From Candidatus Kryptoniota bacterium (GTDB taxonomy: Bacteria; Bacteroidota; Ignavibacteria; Kryptoniales; JAKASW01), in NCBI GenBank assembly GCA_036567965.1, contig DATCTN010000012.1, forward strand, positions 62,001 through 126,000: DNA of 64,000 bases, read 5' to 3'. Below, in pieces: positions 55,040 through 63,597 of this stretch. The notes beneath the pieces were generated by a model that saw only the letters and a list, made by a program, of their open reading frames with translations, did not search any database and had not been told where the DNA came from. How positions within the stretch are numbered: position 1 is the first letter of the stretch; each line of letters opens with the position of its first letter. The translations under genes and the position numbers were made by a program.

Positions 55040-55234
55040 ATGTCATACGTCGAGCAAAGGAAAATGATCGATTCGTTAAGATACAAGACCGCGAAAATGC
55101 CTCCCAAAGACAAATATGATTATGAGATGTTCGCGAAGCGAGATAAGGACGATGAGGATCTTGACTTGATTTCCATGAAACGACTCAGAGAGCTCTACGA
55201 GAAGTATTCCGGGTACAAGAAACCCTCTCTCTAG
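55040..55234 (+). CDS. Small charged protein following the uridylyltransferase
   Basis: A 64-residue hydrophilic protein, strongly charged (KDKYDYEMFAKRDKDDEDLD), with a helical C-terminus. I do not recognise it. AAGGAGG at 55026-55032 sits at good distance before ATG 55040; an upstream in-frame TTG at 55034 is less likely. It lies 2 bases after the uridylyltransferase stop, so it is probably cotranscribed with panD and that gene. Confidence 0.6.
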   Translation: MSYVEQRKMIDSLRYKTAKMPPKDKYDYEMFAKRDKDDEDLDLISMKRLRELYEKYSGYKKPSL

Positions 55235-55505
55235 AAGTCCGGCGCGAACCGAAGGCTGACCACTTCTCTACTCACGTGTACCCGAATTGCTGAACCCACC
55301 TTAGAATTGAGATTTGAAGGCTTCGTTTCCTCTTTCCTCCCTGAAACAGCTGGCTGACGTTTTTCGATGAGTTGATCGAGCTTCCTCAAGCTGCTTCAAT
55401 CAGCCACCCGCATCGATCTTGAAATTTTCCTTGGGTCGGCACCGGCCAATTTGGGCAATTCTTGAGGGTCCCTGTGACAAATGACAACTATCCCAAAAAG
55501 ATGTT

Positions 55506-55534
55506 TTGGTTTTCTACCTTCGGGAATGTATAAT
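55506..55534 (+). promoter_or_regulatory. Probable sigma-70 promoter
   Basis: TTGGTT at 55506-55511 and a consensus TATAAT at 55529-55534 are 17 bases apart. Transcription should start near 55541, just before the inverted repeat at 55544. Confidence 0.5.
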
Positions 55535-55543
55535 TAAAGCGAG

Positions 55544-55591
55544 CAGTTCACTTTCATCTGGGACAATTCCATGGGAATGCTATGTGAACTG
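55544..55591 (+). promoter_or_regulatory. Inverted repeat at the 5' end of the transglycosylase leader
   Basis: CAGTTCAC at 55544-55551 and GTGAACTG at 55584-55591 are perfect inverted copies. Between them ATTCC and GGAAT form a nested hairpin with a three-base ATG loop. As the predicted RNA starts at about 55541, this would be a structured 5' end of an mRNA leader of about 150 bases. It could instead be an operator. No known riboswitch class was recognised. Confidence 0.45.
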
Positions 55592-55694
55592 TAATTCGTA
55601 GGGGCCGAAATGGTGATTGTTTTGGGGGCTCCACGAGGAAGAATCGATACACGTTGGCTATAGAGCGTCAGGCAATCGAAACTAAATTGGAGGG

Positions 55695-56420
55695 ATGATG
55701 AAGAGGCCAGAAGTTCGAGGTCTAATTATCAGAATATCTACACTTTTATTGTTAGGATTGGGAATTGTCATAACTGGGAAGCTGCATGCTGCTCGATATT
55801 CATATGACAGCACGGTTATTCCTGAGGCGTCCATACCAAAGCTCGACAAACAGACCTATGTTTTCCTGACCCACTACGGTAAAGAGCTTCAAGACATGAG
55901 TTACGAGTATGGGGTCGACTGGCGGCTGGCACTAGCGGTACTTCGCCAGGAATCCGCATTCAATCCGACCGTAATTTCGGACAAGGGTGCTGAGGGTTTT
56001 ATGCAACTCATGCCGAATACGGGTCTCTACTTGGCTTCACTGCACAATGTCCAGGATATCACAAGGCCGTCAGACAACATCAAGCTCGGGGTCATCCACC
56101 TTCGTGACATGCTTCGTAATTTTTCCGATACAGAGGGTGACAACAGGCTTGAGTTGGCAATAGCCGCTTACAACTGCGGTTATTCCCGCATCGAGGATGC
56201 GCAGACCATATCAAAATTCCTGGGGGATCCGACCGATTCCTGGAGCTCAGTTAGATCAGGTCTGACTCTTCTTTCCAAGCGATTTTCACCTCTTCATTCG
56301 CACGTTTGGGAAGATGGAAAGCCTACTGCGGGCTATTTTGCGGGCTCCGACGAGACTTTAGGCTACGTTGAAAGTGTGATGCAGTTTTACAATATTTACA
56401 GGAATGTATTGCGCAGGTAG
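55695..56420 (+). CDS. Lytic murein transglycosylase (SLT domain)
   Basis: A 241-residue exported peptidoglycan-cleaving enzyme. Residues about 9-32 form a signal peptide or anchor. The SLT fold is marked by LRQESAFNPTVISDKGAEG, in which the Glu is the likely catalytic acid, then FMQLMPNTG and the AIAAYNCGYSRI block. It resembles the slt/mltE group. GGAGGG precedes ATG 55695 (ATG 55698 is also possible). The predicted structured leader described above lies upstream. The PAP2 gene follows directly. Confidence 0.88.
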   Translation: MMKRPEVRGLIIRISTLLLLGLGIVITGKLHAARYSYDSTVIPEASIPKLDKQTYVFLTHYGKELQDMSYEYGVDWRLALAVLRQESAFNPTVISDKGAEGFMQLMPNTGLYLASLHNVQDITRPSDNIKLGVIHLRDMLRNFSDTEGDNRLELAIAAYNCGYSRIEDAQTISKFLGDPTDSWSSVRSGLTLLSKRFSPLHSHVWEDGKPTAGYFAGSDETLGYVESVMQFYNIYRNVLRR

Positions 56421-57138
56421 TTCTGGATCAGTCCTTTCTGGGCGGCAATCCGGAGAATTGAGGGTTACCGCCCTTTTTTGTCTCCTCCTTTGTCTCTTAC
56501 CCGCGTTGGTTCATGCCCAACCTCCCCCATGGGACGTTAGTATGTTCAGAAGCATTAACGATTCCAGGTCCGCTTTCCTGGATGCGACGGTTGGGGCAGA
56601 TGACTATGCGGTCCTCCCATTGGCAATCGCTACACCGTTGGCGTTCGGAGGTGTCGGGCTCATCGAGAAGGATGGATACACCTTTGACACGGGAGCTTTA
56701 GTTGGCTTGACAGAGGTCTCAGCTTACGCGGTATACTACGTCGTTAAGAATGTCATAGTTAAGCGTGATCGCCCATCCGTTACTTTGTCCAACGTGCATA
56801 CGATGCATCTCGATAGTGCTGACAAGTATTCCATGCCGTCGGGACACACATTAGCAGCATTCGCCATAGCGACCGCGCTGACGTTCAGGTACCCTGAACC
56901 TTATGTTTACATCCCGGCTTATGCGTGGGCGGCCTTCGTCGGTTACGGAAGAATGTATCTCGGTCTTCATTATCCGAGTGACGTCCTCGCGGGTGCTATA
57001 CTTGGAAGCGCGTCGGCCGTGGCGATTCATCTACTCAGTCCTCAGATCACTTCTCTTCGGAAGAAGATCATCGGTGACGGATTGGGGATTCAGTTGAGCG
57101 CAGCCCCGACTCTCGTAAATCTCCGCATCGACTTCTGA
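56404..57138 (+). CDS. PAP2-superfamily phosphatase, exported
   Basis: A lipid or polyphosphate phosphatase of the PAP2 superfamily. The three signature motifs are present: KRDRP, PSGH and R-X5-H-X3-D (RMYLGLHYPSD). Several hydrophobic segments follow a signal peptide ending PALVHAQ, so the active site should face the periplasm. The frame opens at ATG 56404, inside the end of the transglycosylase gene; TTG 56458, with GGAG 4 bases ahead, gives a cleaner 227-residue protein that starts at the signal peptide and is perhaps the real start. Typical substrates are undecaprenyl pyrophosphate or lipid A phosphates, which fits the neighbouring cell-wall gene. Confidence 0.85.
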   Translation: MYCAGSSGSVLSGRQSGELRVTALFCLLLCLLPALVHAQPPPWDVSMFRSINDSRSAFLDATVGADDYAVLPLAIATPLAFGGVGLIEKDGYTFDTGALVGLTEVSAYAVYYVVKNVIVKRDRPSVTLSNVHTMHLDSADKYSMPSGHTLAAFAIATALTFRYPEPYVYIPAYAWAAFVGYGRMYLGLHYPSDVLAGAILGSASAVAIHLLSPQITSLRKKIIGDGLGIQLSAAPTLVNLRIDF

Positions 57139-57167
57139 ACGGGAGGTGTGTCCTGAACTCCGACAGG

Positions 57168-58088
57168 TTGCGGATTTTCGCGGGCTACGTTTTGATATGT
57201 GTTATCTGGGGGACAACATGGCTCGCGATCAAGGTTTCTATATTCACGGTACCTCCGTTTCTCAGTGCGGGTATACGATTTACAATGGCCTCGATCATTA
57301 TCGTCGTAGTGTTGCGGATCCGTAACTACAAATATCATTTCAGTGTCCAAGAAACAATCTTCCTCTTATTAGTCGGACTTGGATCTTTTAGCGTACCATA
57401 TGGACTCGTGTACTGGGCGGAAGGGAGAATCACTTCCGGTCTCACCGCTGTCACTTTCGCGGTGATGCCTTTCTTCGCGGCGATTCTTTCGAGAATCATG
57501 CTCAAGACCGATGATCTGTCATTCTGGAAAATATTCGGGATACTTTTGGGCTTTGCGGGACTGGTGATCATGTTCGGCGGCGACTTTGAGGTAGGCTCCT
57601 TACAAAGAGCTGAAGGAATTCTGGCAGTAGTCCTCAGTGCTTTTTGTAATGCAATGGTGGCGGTTAATGTCAAGAAATTTGGAAGGCACATCGATCCAAT
57701 CTACATCAACTTAATACCGATGGCACTTGGGGCAGTTACGCTGATTCTGACGAGTGTCTTCGTCGAGAGCTGGAGTAATGTCCAATTCAATCTTTCAACG
57801 ATTTCTGCAATGCTTTATCTTGCCGTAGTCGGATCCGTTGTTGCCTTCGGTATCTACTTTTACCTTCTCAAGCACATCAGCGTCGTCCTTCTCTCCATGA
57901 CCTCATTCATTACTCCGGTCCTCGCATTGGCTGCCGGAGCGATTTTTCTTGGAGAAGATTTACCTTCAGGGACAATCATCGGAACAGGATTGATACTCGC
58001 CGGAATCTTGACTATGAATCTCTTTGCCGAAAGGTTTTCCGGAGTTAAACCAAATTCGAATGAAGATGAAAAGATTTCCGCCAAATGA
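57168..58088 (+). CDS. EamA-family (DMT) transporter
   Basis: A ten-helix metabolite transporter of 306 residues from TTG 57168. Two EamA repeats are visible: the first begins FAGYVLICVIWGTTWLAIK, the second near LQRAEGILAVVLSAFCNA. The conserved PFFAAILSRI and VLALAAGAIFLGEDL blocks match the family. The start is uncertain; a CTG at 57153 lies nearer the GGGAGG site, so TTG may be five codons late. Substrate unknown. It overlaps the M1 peptidase gene by four bases. Confidence 0.85.
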   Translation: MRIFAGYVLICVIWGTTWLAIKVSIFTVPPFLSAGIRFTMASIIIVVVLRIRNYKYHFSVQETIFLLLVGLGSFSVPYGLVYWAEGRITSGLTAVTFAVMPFFAAILSRIMLKTDDLSFWKIFGILLGFAGLVIMFGGDFEVGSLQRAEGILAVVLSAFCNAMVAVNVKKFGRHIDPIYINLIPMALGAVTLILTSVFVESWSNVQFNLSTISAMLYLAVVGSVVAFGIYFYLLKHISVVLLSMTSFITPVLALAAGAIFLGEDLPSGTIIGTGLILAGILTMNLFAERFSGVKPNSNEDEKISAK

Positions 58089-60058
58089 ACGCTAAATCAC
58101 TTTTCATCTGCTTCTTCATCGTGACACCTGTTGCATTCGCGCAAATCAAAAACGCGCTTTACACAGGAGGGGACAAGCAGATGGTGAGTTCAGAAGAAAG
58201 CATCAATTATGTATCTCCTCACGCTTACGATGTCCTGAAATATAATTTGTATATGGATTGGTACGCCGTCCTGCAAAATGAATCTCTACGATACAACGGC
58301 ATTATGGAAATCACATTTAGGCCTGACGCTACCAGCCCCCTTGACTCGATCAATCTCGATAACGATGGGGTTTATCTCAGAGTGGACTCGGCATTTGCCT
58401 ATAACCGGAGACTTTCGCTAAACAGCAACGGTAGCCGATTGATCGTCTATCTTGATACGAATCTTGTCGCCGGCGACACAGGGGTCGTGAGACTGTACTA
58501 CCACGTAACGAATCCCGGATTGTCGAATTCCAGCCCTCAAAAAGGCTTTTACCTGTATTATCGGGATGGATCTACGGTGTTCCATACGATTGCTTACACA
58601 ATGAGCGAACCAAGCGACGCGCACTACTGGATGCCGTGTTATGATGACCCGTCGGACAAAGCGTTGAGTGAGATCTCAGTCAGAGTCCCCGACGGATTCG
58701 TCGCAGCGTCGAACGGAAGACTTGCCGCGACTACGAATAATCACGACGGAAGCATAACCTACGATTGGGTTGAGGATTTTCCTATTGCAACATACCTGAT
58801 GTGCGCAACCGTTTCTCAGTTCGCTGTTGTTCAGGGAACGTTTGTCCGAGCGCCCGGCGACTCAATCCCTGTGCAGTATTATGTCTATCCGGAGGATTCT
58901 GCGGCCGCAGTGTCGAACGGTTCATGCGATGTAGACAGCGTAATCTCCATGATAAAGTTTTACTCTTCCATATATGGCCCATACCCGTTCGAGAAATACG
59001 CGATGACTTGTATCGAGCCGTTTTATTACGGCGGAATGGAGCACACAACCATCACGACAGTTAAGCGCAATTATGAATTCGACAGGCGAGTGGTAGCTCA
59101 TGAGCTCGCTCACCACTGGTGGGGCGATAATGTCACGCTTGGAACGTGGAAGGATATCTGGCTTAACGAGGGCTTCGCTACTTATTCCGAGGCGATGCAG
59201 CAGCAGCACCTGAGCGAATCGGATTTTCACTCCGAGATGCAATACTATGAGGCTCAGTTCTTTGGCGAGTACGATACCACGAAGTATGCCGCGTATGCTC
59301 CGCCACCGGGACTGATTTTCGGTCTCGCGGAATACTACAAGGGTGCATGGGTGCTCCATATGCTGAGGAGCATCGTCGGAGACTCGACGTTCTTCGATAT
59401 CATGAAGACCTACCGGGCCGACTTCCAATTCGGCAACGCCGTGACCACAGATTTTGCCGGCGACGTAAGCAAAGTGACCGGCTCCGACATGAGCTGGTTC
59501 TTCAACGAATGGATATTCTCGCCTGGGTACCCGATTTACAGCTACACGTATAGGAGGAGCGGGGACACGCTTAACTTCACAGTTGAACAAAACCAGGTGA
59601 ACGCCCCGTTCTTCAAAATGCCGATAGACCTTGGAGTTTACTCCGGAGGTACAACAAGTATCCTCCACTTCACCGATTCTCTCCAGTTGCAGTCGGTGTC
59701 GTTCTTCTTCAGCGGGACCATCGACTCCGTTTCGTTTGACCCTTCAGACAAAATCCTGAAGCTCACGTCGCCATGGAGCGACTCGATGACATCACCGTCT
59801 CCGGTCACGATCACCAGCTTTCCGAATCCATTTTCGAGGTCGACTACAATTCAATACGTGATTGCCGGAGACAGCAAAGTTACAATTGAAGTCTATGATA
59901 TTCTCGGAAGAAAGATCAGATCGATTGAACAGGGGTACCAGAGTGCGGGCTTTCATGACATTACCTTCGATGCAGTCGGTCTGGCGAGCGGAGCTTACTT
60001 GTGCCGCATCGTAACGGCATTCGGGGACCGAACCACTAAAATCTTACTGGAAAAATAA
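58085..60058 (+). CDS. Secreted M1-family aminopeptidase with T9SS sorting domain
   Basis: A 657-residue zinc peptidase. A signal peptide is at residues 1-20. The M1 fold shows GGMEHTTITT, a variant of GAMEN, and HELAHH with zinc His339 and His343, catalytic Glu340 and distal Glu362 (WLNEGFATYSEA). The C-terminal domain from about residue 577 starts FPNPFSRSTTIQY and carries VYDILGRKIRS, AGFHDITFD and LASGAYLCRI, the usual type A sorting signal of the type IX secretion system. It is therefore expected to be secreted and attached to the cell surface. Its stop overlaps the next gene by one base. Confidence 0.92.
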   Translation: MNAKSLFICFFIVTPVAFAQIKNALYTGGDKQMVSSEESINYVSPHAYDVLKYNLYMDWYAVLQNESLRYNGIMEITFRPDATSPLDSINLDNDGVYLRVDSAFAYNRRLSLNSNGSRLIVYLDTNLVAGDTGVVRLYYHVTNPGLSNSSPQKGFYLYYRDGSTVFHTIAYTMSEPSDAHYWMPCYDDPSDKALSEISVRVPDGFVAASNGRLAATTNNHDGSITYDWVEDFPIATYLMCATVSQFAVVQGTFVRAPGDSIPVQYYVYPEDSAAAVSNGSCDVDSVISMIKFYSSIYGPYPFEKYAMTCIEPFYYGGMEHTTITTVKRNYEFDRRVVAHELAHHWWGDNVTLGTWKDIWLNEGFATYSEAMQQQHLSESDFHSEMQYYEAQFFGEYDTTKYAAYAPPPGLIFGLAEYYKGAWVLHMLRSIVGDSTFFDIMKTYRADFQFGNAVTTDFAGDVSKVTGSDMSWFFNEWIFSPGYPIYSYTYRRSGDTLNFTVEQNQVNAPFFKMPIDLGVYSGGTTSILHFTDSLQLQSVSFFFSGTIDSVSFDPSDKILKLTSPWSDSMTSPSPVTITSFPNPFSRSTTIQYVIAGDSKVTIEVYDILGRKIRSIEQGYQSAGFHDITFDAVGLASGAYLCRIVTAFGDRTTKILLEK

Positions 60059-61170
60059 TGCAAAACAGAATCGTCAGCGCAAGATCGATTTCGTTAATAG
60101 TTGTTGCAACGCTCTGGTCCGCTTCAGCTTTTGGATGGGGACAGGACGGTCACAGAATTATCAACTCGTCATTCACAAAGCACTTCCCGCTGGATACCTC
60201 GTGGGTCGCCCGCTTCACTCAATATTATGCCGATCATGCCTCTGACGCCGACAACAGGAAAAGCTCCGACCCATCCGAATCGCCGAGACACTTCATCGAT
60301 ATCGACGCTTATGCTGAGTTCCATTCAAGCTGGTTTCCTCATGACATTGATTCTCTTATCGCGGAATATGGCTCGTCGACTGTAACAACAAACGGTACTC
60401 TCCCATGGGCGATAAAAGCCGATTATGACTCGCTTGTGGCATTTTTAAAGAGTGGAGACACGGTCAGCGCCAACAGAGTGATAGCAGACCTCGGACATTA
60501 TATCGGAGACGCCTGTCAGCCGCTCCACTGCACCGAGAACTACAACAGGAACGGAATCCATAGCCCTTACGAAAGCACTATGCTTCACGACTATCTTTCC
60601 GAAATCACGATTTCGCCCGACACTTCGAGGTACATCCCGGACGTTCTCGACTTTGCGTTTCGCGTGATATACGCGTCGAACTCAAAGGCCCAGGTAATTA
60701 TCGACGCTGATGATCAGGCAGGCGGCAAAAGCGCAAGACAGAATTCTCCGACGACTTACTACCAGACCTTATGGTCGCTACTCGATACGATGACGATCGG
60801 ACAACTTCAGACTGCGTCGGTGTCTCTGGCGTCTTTGGTGTACTCTGCCATGGTGGACGCAAGCCCGGCAACGGCAGTTCACCAATCGAATCCTTCGACG
60901 TTCATGATCTCGGAGGCGTACCCTAATCCATTTAATCCTACAACTAATATCGACGTCGACGTGCCTGCGGGTACTGGTACCGCGAACGTCTCTGTATATG
61001 CCTCCGATGGAAGAAGGATCCAGTCGTTCTCCACTTCGCTCCATGCTGGACACAACATCCTTTCTCTCAACCTTTCAGGTCAGGCCTCAGGAGTGTATTT
61101 CGCAAAGATCGAAACACTTTATGGAACCGAAAGAAACGTAAGAACCTTGAAAGCGATTCTTATAAAATAA
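60058..61170 (+). CDS. Secreted S1/P1-type nuclease or zinc phospholipase C with T9SS sorting domain
   Basis: A 370-residue exported enzyme. After the signal peptide the mature protein begins near WGQDGHRIIN, placing an N-terminal Trp27 and His32 as zinc ligands, as in the S1-P1 nuclease/zinc phospholipase C family. Other expected ligands are in HASDAD, PRHFIDID, ADLGHYIGDACQPLH and SPYESTMLHDY. From about residue 286 a type IX sorting domain follows (AYPNPFNPTTN, VYASDGRRIQS, SGVYFAKIET). Together with the preceding peptidase it forms a small operon of surface hydrolases that could scavenge nucleic acids, phospholipids and peptides. Confidence 0.9.
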   Translation: MQNRIVSARSISLIVVATLWSASAFGWGQDGHRIINSSFTKHFPLDTSWVARFTQYYADHASDADNRKSSDPSESPRHFIDIDAYAEFHSSWFPHDIDSLIAEYGSSTVTTNGTLPWAIKADYDSLVAFLKSGDTVSANRVIADLGHYIGDACQPLHCTENYNRNGIHSPYESTMLHDYLSEITISPDTSRYIPDVLDFAFRVIYASNSKAQVIIDADDQAGGKSARQNSPTTYYQTLWSLLDTMTIGQLQTASVSLASLVYSAMVDASPATAVHQSNPSTFMISEAYPNPFNPTTNIDVDVPAGTGTANVSVYASDGRRIQSFSTSLHAGHNILSLNLSGQASGVYFAKIETLYGTERNVRTLKAILIK

Positions 61171-61250
61171 TACTTCGATCATGCCCAAACCGTCTTGTTT
61201 GTTTTTTCTGGCCTGACAAAGTAGCTTAAGCCCTTGTAAAAAAGGAATTA

Positions 61251-63272
61251 ATGAAGCAGGAATATGTAGACGTACCTCAGGAGTCAGGTAACCTCGACTA
61301 CAAGAAAGTGAAGGTTGTGGTAATAACAACCGTCATGTTGTCCTTCATATCGTACTGGAGGGCTGCGGCGGTCGTAGTGTCGGACATTGGTTCGAGTGCG
61401 TTCTATGCGCTCGGTATTGCTGAGAAAGCCGTAGGTCCGTCTGCGCCTTTCTTCATCCTGTTTGTCATGTTGTTTGCTTACGGCATCAGGGCAGTATACA
61501 TCGAATCCTCAAGCATGTTTGTTCGCGGCGGCAGTTACCGGGTGGTCCGGAAAACCCTCGGGAGTACTTTCGCCAAAGTGGCTGTTTCCGCACTCGTCTT
61601 CGACTACCTGATAACCGCGCCGATCAGTGCTGTGTCCGCCGGACAATATCTTGAGGGACTCATCGACTCTCTCCTCGCTGGTGTGAATCCAAATCTGCAG
61701 GTGCCACCTAACTCCATAGCAGTCGGATCCGCGATCCTCATCGAGCTTTACTTCTGGCGAAAGAATATTATAGGAATTGAAGAGTCGAGCGAGAAAGCTC
61801 TTCGTATCTTTCAGGTTACTTCCGTCCTTGCCGGCATCCTCTTCGTGGGATCGATTATCACGATCTTCACACGTGGCGCGCATATCCCTTCATTCAGTGT
61901 CAGGCTATCCGATTCCGCGATGGGTTGGCTCAAGGGATTCAGCGTACTGAAGACCATCGGACTCGTGGGTGTGCTTATAGGTATGGGACACTCGATACTC
62001 GCCGTCAGCGGGGAAGAAACTTTAGCGCAAGTCTATCGCGAGATCGAGTCTCCGAAACTCAAGAACCTGAAGCGCGCCGCGCTGATAATGTTCGTGTTCA
62101 GCTTCATCTTCACCGGACTGAATTCCATTTTCGGTGCCATGATAATCCCGGAGGCCGACCTGATGGGCAAGTACAATGATAATGCCCTCAGCGGACTCGT
62201 GATGAATTTTGTCGGACCTCATACGATTCTCCTCACGCTCCAGGCGTTTGTGGTCGTCGTTGGGTTCCTGATACTTGCCGGAGCAGTCAATACCGCCCTG
62301 ATCGGAGCGAATAGCGTCCTCAATCGCGTGGCGGAAGACGGAGTCCTTCATGAATGGTTCCGTCGCCCCCATGGCAGATTCGGCACGTCCTACCGCATAA
62401 TCAACCTCCTCGCGATCATTCAGATTCTGGTCATTCTTGCCAGCAGAGGCGACGTTTTCCTCCTCGGGGAAGCGTACGCATTCGGCGTCGTCTGGACTTT
62501 TATCATGACCACCTTCTCGATACTCGTTCTGCGGCACAAGGACAAATCGGTGCGGGAATGGAAGATGCCGCCGAACTTGAAGTTAGGGAGGTACGAGGTT
62601 CCCTTGGGACTAATTTTCGTCTTCATAATTCTTTTTTGCATCGGCGTCACAAATCTTTTCACCAAGCCGCTCGCGACTGAGGGCGGAGTAACGTTCACCA
62701 TTATCCTCTTCGCACTCTTCGAATTTTCCGAGCGAGCAAACAAAAGACTTGACGCTTCACGCGGACCCGCGCTTGAAAAGTTCAACGTGTTCGCCCAAAA
62801 TAATCTGACAGCTGAAGCGATCGGCTGCAGAACCCCCCGCCGCAAGCTGGTGGCAGTCCGCGCTCCCAACCGCCTTAACCATCTTTACAGATGCCTTGAA
62901 GAGAGTGACCCCGACGAAGTCGACATTGTGGTTATGACAGCCAAAATAATCCCGGGACAGAGCACCACCGCAGCTAATACCATTGATCATTTCGAGGAAG
63001 AACTCTTCAGCGAAGTAATAAAAATCGCCGAGAAACAAGGGAAAACGGTATTGCCGATCGTTGTCCCGACAAACAACGCGGCCTACGCTATCGCTCACAC
63101 AACTGTTCAGATTGGCGCAGAAGAAGTATTCCTCGGAACCTCTGAGCGCTATCCTGCGGAATATCAGATGCAACAATTCGCCTTATACTGGGGAATGGTT
63201 GAGGCTGATGAGAATCATCATGTCAACATAAGAACCATCGGTCCTCGCGGTGAAATGAATTTCGAAATCTGA
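61251..63272 (+). CDS. APC-family amino acid permease with C-terminal USP-like domain
   Basis: A 673-residue transporter. About twelve hydrophobic helices occupy residues 20-505 in the amino acid-polyamine-organocation pattern (GSSAFYALGIAEKAVGPSAP, GGSYRVVRKTLG). From about residue 520 the protein becomes soluble and resembles a universal-stress-protein-like regulatory domain (RRKLVAVRAPNRLNHLYRCLE, EVDIVVMTAKI, NAAYAIAHTTVQIGAEEVFLGTS). Such fusions occur in APC transporters of several phyla. The ATG at 61251 follows AAGGAATTA. Substrate unknown. Confidence 0.87.
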   Translation: MKQEYVDVPQESGNLDYKKVKVVVITTVMLSFISYWRAAAVVVSDIGSSAFYALGIAEKAVGPSAPFFILFVMLFAYGIRAVYIESSSMFVRGGSYRVVRKTLGSTFAKVAVSALVFDYLITAPISAVSAGQYLEGLIDSLLAGVNPNLQVPPNSIAVGSAILIELYFWRKNIIGIEESSEKALRIFQVTSVLAGILFVGSIITIFTRGAHIPSFSVRLSDSAMGWLKGFSVLKTIGLVGVLIGMGHSILAVSGEETLAQVYREIESPKLKNLKRAALIMFVFSFIFTGLNSIFGAMIIPEADLMGKYNDNALSGLVMNFVGPHTILLTLQAFVVVVGFLILAGAVNTALIGANSVLNRVAEDGVLHEWFRRPHGRFGTSYRIINLLAIIQILVILASRGDVFLLGEAYAFGVVWTFIMTTFSILVLRHKDKSVREWKMPPNLKLGRYEVPLGLIFVFIILFCIGVTNLFTKPLATEGGVTFTIILFALFEFSERANKRLDASRGPALEKFNVFAQNNLTAEAIGCRTPRRKLVAVRAPNRLNHLYRCLEESDPDEVDIVVMTAKIIPGQSTTAANTIDHFEEELFSEVIKIAEKQGKTVLPIVVPTNNAAYAIAHTTVQIGAEEVFLGTSERYPAEYQMQQFALYWGMVEADENHHVNIRTIGPRGEMNFEI

Positions 63273-63373
63273 TTGAAGCTGGGGTGAACTTAGGACGTCG
63301 GATATCTGAACGGTTTGCTTTTTAAACATTCTTTCCTGATATTTTTGCGTATTAGTCACGATGAGAATTAGCA

Positions 63374-63516
63374 GCGGCGGTGCCCACACTGCCGCGGATC
63401 AGCGACTTCAATCTTCACCAACTTAGAAAAGACTTATCGGTTCAGATAAGCATTGCTATTGCAGGCGTACACTCGACGGATTTACGGGCGGGAGGCCGGC
63501 ACGACCCCCGTCGTAC
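63374..63516 (+). ncRNA. Candidate structured RNA before the 5-FCL gene
   Basis: The 325-base gap between the permease and the 5-FCL gene holds three strong hairpins: 63374-63395 (9-base stem with one G-U pair and a four-base loop), 63433-63450 (CTTATC with GATAAG) and 63467-63516 (CGACGG with CCGTCG, extended by GTA/TAC). A further stem pairs CTCCC at 63559-63563 with the downstream ribosome-binding GGGAG at 63583-63587. In many bacteria the 6S RNA gene lies directly upstream of this cyclo-ligase gene, which makes 6S a hypothesis; I could not identify its conserved bubble. The strand is assumed from the neighbours. Confidence 0.3.
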
Positions 63517-63597
63517 AACAAGAAAGGACGATAGCTTAGTGAATGGCATCGCAGGTTTCTCCCCGGTTTGCCAAATCCAGGCGGGAGCGATCTTAAA

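Larger units (their letters stand above)
55235..55694. other. Long intergenic region before the lytic transglycosylase
   Basis: A 460-base gap. The first 270 bases show no supported feature. From about 55506 there is a promoter-like pair, a long inverted repeat and then a leader of about 100 bases to the next start; these are listed separately. Confidence 0.6.
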
